Shown: positions 5,919 to 7,965 of the stretch, piece after piece
Layout of the letters: each line of letters opens with the position of its first letter
Position numbering within the stretch: position 1 is the first letter of the stretch
Origin: Bacteroidota bacterium
GTDB taxonomy: Bacteria; Bacteroidota; Ignavibacteria; UBA10030
Assembly: GCA_003519375.1 (NCBI GenBank)
Contig: DOWV01000297.1
Location: forward strand, 2,545-10,509
Direction of reading: 5' to 3'
DNA length: 7,965 bases
The notes under the pieces: generated by a model
The model's database searches: none
What the model was told of the DNA's origin: nothing
The model's input: only the letters and a program-made list of their open reading frames with translations
Made by a program: the position numbers and the translations under genes

Positions 5919-6752
5919 CTAACGCCTTTCTTCGTGGAATGCCGTCGCTTGCTGCCACCACGTTCCGCTTAGTGCCATTTGTGTCAGAAGCGGAGCTACT
6001 CGCGTCCGGTCTTCTCCAAGATCCCGGTTAAGCGACTTTAAAACAGCATAAACTTGAGTTATTCCGATCCTTTCCGCCCACGCAATGGGACCGACCGGAA
6101 AACCGGCAGCCACAACCATTGCCTGGTCGAGATCGTGAGGCAGCGCGATCTCTTCCTGCAGAGCGAATGCCGCTTCATTGATCACCCGGCACAGAATTCT
6201 GGGAAATACCATCCCGATACGATCCTGAACCAGCTCAATGTCCTTCCCGATGGAACGGAAGAACGTCTGCACCACCTGCACCGTCGCACCCGGTGAGAAT
6301 ACCGTCGGGGCAATTTCGATCAAAGGCTTGTCGCCGAGCGTGGGAAGTGCGCTGCACCCCACGAGACGGACCTTGTGCCGTATCCACGAAGCCTGTTCGG
6401 TTGCCGTAACGGTGATGGACGAGCTCACTATGGCCGTGGTGGACGGGAGCACCTTGTCGAGCATCTCGAGATTGCGGCGCTTCTGATCAAGATCGACGTT
6501 TGTGAGCTCAAGTGCAAATGATGCATTTGCGGGCACATGTGATTCGTTCCTGGCTGCAGACAACTCAATTGTCGAAAGGGGTTCCAAAGATCCCGGACAA
6601 TGATACGACACGTTGTAGCCGTGCGCCGAACAAATGCGGACGTACTCCTCCACATTCGCCGGGTCACCCACTATGTGGACAATGGATCTGGAGTCCCTCG
6701 GCCGGACAACTCGGGATTGCTTCTTGCGGGATTTGACTTTTTTCGTTTTCAA
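5919..6752 (-). CDS. Degenerate 3-hydroxyacyl-CoA dehydrogenase-like protein
   Basis: A 277-residue protein. The C-terminal helical domain is clearly of the 3HCDH type: RIGMVFPRILCRVINEAAFA (178-197), LPHDLDQAMVVAAGFPVGPI (204-223), then AERIGI. The N-terminal Rossmann half is eroded. The dinucleotide loop reads VGDPANV (28-34), so two of the three GxGxxG glycines are gone; the acidic residue after strand 2 is His51; and at the HFFNP position the sequence is CSALPT, so the catalytic His is Ser134 and the Asn is Pro137, although the partner Glu146 remains. The C-terminal GRKxGRGFF motif is also missing. A very basic leader (residues 2-22) precedes the fold. Translation appears to begin at TTG (6750-6752), 18 bases after the upstream gene, with only a weak GAAG; the first downstream Met is residue 97. 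It is probably inactive as a dehydrogenase and may be a partner subunit or acyl-CoA-binding protein. Confidence 0.85.
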   Translation of the reverse strand: MKTKKVKSRKKQSRVVRPRDSRSIVHIVGDPANVEEYVRICSAHGYNVSYHCPGSLEPLSTIELSAARNESHVPANASFALELTNVDLDQKRRNLEMLDKVLPSTTAIVSSSITVTATEQASWIRHKVRLVGCSALPTLGDKPLIEIAPTVFSPGATVQVVQTFFRSIGKDIELVQDRIGMVFPRILCRVINEAAFALQEEIALPHDLDQAMVVAAGFPVGPIAWAERIGITQVYAVLKSLNRDLGEDRTRVAPLLTQMALSGTWWQQATAFHEERR

Positions 6753-6770
6753 TGTGCTTCGATGATCAGA

Positions 6771-7634
6771 TCAGCCCTTCTTTTCCGGATACTCGAAGAA
6801 TCCGCGGCCTGACTTCCGGCCTGTTGCTCCGGCAGCGACCTTGAGCTTCAGCACCGGATGAGGTCTGAATCTCGGCTCTCCTGAGAAGCTGTTGTAAAGG
6901 CCTTCCCTGACGTCAAGTGTTGTGTCAAGGCCGGCGTTGTCCATTGTTTCGAATGGCCCCGCTGCAAACCCGCCGATCGTCCTTGCGATCCGATCGACTT
7001 GCTCCGGATCGGCGACTTTTTCTCCAACGATTCTCAAAGGTTCGTCAAAAAAGGGCTGGATGACTCTGTTTACGAGGAATCCGGGAGAATCGTAGACGAC
7101 GACAGAAGGTTTGCCGAGCTGTCTTGAGAATTCGACACACCGTTGTACCGTATCCGCGCTGGTGTGATCTCCCCGGACGATTTCCACAAGCTTCACGTCC
7201 TGCGCGGGCCCGAGGAAATGAAGACCCACAACCTTTTCCGGGTGATGCGTCGCCGAAGCGACTGCCGTGATTGAGAGTGTGGACGTTGTTGTGGCGAGAA
7301 TCGTCGTAGGTTTTGTATCGGCCTCAACGTGCCTGAGCAGGTCTTTCTTCATTCGGAGATCTTCGATGGCAGCTTCAAGTACGATTTCCGAGCTGTTGAG
7401 CTCCACGAGGCGAGTACGGGGATGAATTCGTTCGAGTGTGGCGGCGGCGGATTCTTGGCTGAGATTCCCGATGGATGCTTCACGCGCCAGGTTGGTCTTG
7501 ATCCTTTCGATCGCCTGACGAAGAACGGTACCGTTGACGTCGTAGAGTGCTACGTCGATACCGGCCAATGCGGCAATCTGAGCCATACCGGCCCCCATTG
7601 CGCCGGCGCCGACAATCCCAAGGTGTTTGACCAT
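6771..7634 (-). CDS. 3-hydroxybutyryl-CoA dehydrogenase (3-hydroxyacyl-CoA dehydrogenase family)
   Basis: A 287-residue cytoplasmic enzyme of normal family length, expected to interconvert acetoacetyl-CoA (or longer 3-ketoacyl-CoA) and the 3-hydroxyacyl-CoA with NAD(P)H. The Rossmann loop is intact: GIVGAGAMGAG (6-16), with Asp32 after strand 2. Catalytic residues are visible: Ser118 in TTTSTLSI, His139 in VVGLHF, Glu151 in VKLVEIV, and Asn189 in PGFLVNRV. The C-terminal domain has GGFAAGPFETMD (221-232) and ends with GRKSGRGFFEYPEKK. The usual HFFNP is HFLGP, so its Asn is Gly142. The start at 7634 is chosen because family proteins begin directly at this strand; upstream TTG codons would only add a non-conserved tail, and the ribosome site (GGAAG, 14 bases away) is weak. 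It leads the minus-strand gene series. Confidence 0.93.
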   Translation of the reverse strand: MVKHLGIVGAGAMGAGMAQIAALAGIDVALYDVNGTVLRQAIERIKTNLAREASIGNLSQESAAATLERIHPRTRLVELNSSEIVLEAAIEDLRMKKDLLRHVEADTKPTTILATTTSTLSITAVASATHHPEKVVGLHFLGPAQDVKLVEIVRGDHTSADTVQRCVEFSRQLGKPSVVVYDSPGFLVNRVIQPFFDEPLRIVGEKVADPEQVDRIARTIGGFAAGPFETMDNAGLDTTLDVREGLYNSFSGEPRFRPHPVLKLKVAAGATGRKSGRGFFEYPEKKG

Positions 7635-7746
7635 ACGATAGAGAGGTTCTTCCCGAGTGTCCAGCAAGAACGTACTGAAATGGGCTTTGAAAAACAAACG
7701 CAGCGGCGACAAACGCCGGTTCTCCGCTCGCGGTGAATCCGATCAC

Positions 7747-7774
7747 AGTCTACACACTCTTTCACGCTCGTCAT
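7747..7774 (-). promoter_or_regulatory. Weak candidate promoter for the dehydrogenase-led series
   Basis: Read on the minus strand, ATGACG (7769-7774) and TAGACT (7747-7752) are separated by 16 bases, each matching four of six consensus positions. Transcription would begin near 7740, giving a leader of about 105 bases. It is the best pair I can find upstream of the dehydrogenase gene, and the -35 lies inside one arm of the inverted repeat at 7767-7786. The match is modest, so this is tentative. Confidence 0.3.
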
Positions 7775-7786
7775 CCATCTGACGAG
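7767..7786. promoter_or_regulatory. Inverted repeat in divergent promoter region, candidate operator
   Basis: CTCGTCA (7767-7773) and TGACGAG (7780-7786) are perfect seven-base arms around a six-base centre. The 20-bp dyad has the size and symmetry of a homodimeric repressor site. It overlaps the candidate -35 of the minus-strand series and lies about 35 bases before the plus-strand -35. There is no T-tract, so it is not a terminator. I do not recognise the site as that of a named regulator. Confidence 0.45.
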
Positions 7787-7819
7787 GGGTCAGGAAGAGC
7801 TGCCTTGCGTCGACCCGTC

Positions 7820-7849
7820 TTAGAATCTGAACCTCTTTTTCAGTATAAT
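7820..7849 (+). promoter_or_regulatory. Plus-strand promoter with perfect TATAAT
   Basis: TATAAT (7844-7849) is a perfect -10 box. The best -35 is TTAGAA (7820-7825) at 18 bases, matching three of six positions. The ATG of the downstream gene begins only 9 bases after the -10 box, so the transcript would be nearly or fully leaderless. This agrees with the absence of a Shine-Dalgarno sequence before that ATG. Confidence 0.5.
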
Positions 7850-7858
7850 CATAACGAA

Positions 7859-7965
7859 ATGTCTGCCGGACAATCCCAACACGGTCCCTCAAAAGACGAG
7901 GAAATCCTTCACTCCATCGGCTTGCTTGCCGCCAAGGCGGGACTGTCGCCGTCGCTTGTGCTCAA
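7859..7965 (+). CDS. Start of a divergent gene of unknown function, cut by the window edge
   Basis: From ATG at 7859 an open frame of 35 codons runs off the right edge. It begins MSAGQSQHGPSKDEE and continues with an Ala/Leu-rich, probably helical segment (ILHSIGLLAAKAGLSPSLVL). Third codon positions are GC-rich after the ATG, like the other genes, and AT-rich before it, which supports this start. The frame stays open upstream, and a TTG at 7805 preceded by AGGAAG is an alternative start adding 18 residues. No Shine-Dalgarno site precedes the ATG; a TATAAT box 9 bases upstream suggests leaderless translation. The visible part is too short to assign a family. Confidence 0.6.
   Translation, partial: MSAGQSQHGPSKDEEILHSIGLLAAKAGLSPSLVL

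Overview
This window is a gene-dense piece of a bacterial chromosome, moderately GC-rich by eye. Eight complete genes lie on the minus strand, plus the start of one divergent plus-strand gene at the right edge. The protein families (DUF1573, DUF2911, DUF4412, MauE-type DoxX, a Tat-exported class V PLP enzyme), together with clear Shine-Dalgarno sites and two TTG starts, fit the Bacteroidota/Chlorobiota/Ignavibacteria-like (FCB) side of the tree. That placement is an inference from gene content and is not certain. I see no tRNA, rRNA, CRISPR array, transposase or phage gene.

Layout, in transcription order from right to left. A divergent intergenic region (about 7635-7858) holds a perfect inverted repeat (7767-7786), a weak minus-strand promoter and a plus-strand TATAAT box placed 9 bases before an ATG. 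The minus-strand series then starts with a canonical 3-hydroxybutyryl-CoA dehydrogenase (6771-7634). Next comes a diverged dehydrogenase-like protein that has lost its nucleotide-binding glycines and catalytic His (5919-6752), then an exported DUF4412 protein (5206-5916), an exported DUF1573 protein with an SCGCT motif (4497-5183), a membrane-anchored rhodanese (4021-4500) and a four-helix MauE/DoxX protein (3542-4024). The last three are tightly packed, with 4-base stop/start overlaps (TTGA, ATGA). After about 105 bp containing a palindromic, REP-like element come a Tat-signal class V aminotransferase-fold enzyme (2102-3436) and an exported DUF2911 protein (1198-2055). A strong rho-independent terminator at 1109-1148 closes this series.

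A separate unit follows. A good sigma70-type promoter (1018-1046) drives an exported thioredoxin-fold protein (115-966) with no CxxC, and a GC-rich hairpin with T-tracts on both strands (61-91) ends it.

Functionally, the first two genes belong to beta-oxidation or butyryl-CoA type chemistry in the cytoplasm. Nearly everything after them is predicted to act in the envelope. DUF1573, rhodanese and MauE look like a coordinated periplasmic thiol/sulfur module, to which the exported PLP enzyme and the redoxin-like protein may be related. The substrate of this module cannot be read from the sequence. The best candidates for something undescribed are the pseudo-dehydrogenase beside its intact homologue, the envelope thiol module, and the redoxin-like protein whose two half-domains appear in reversed order.
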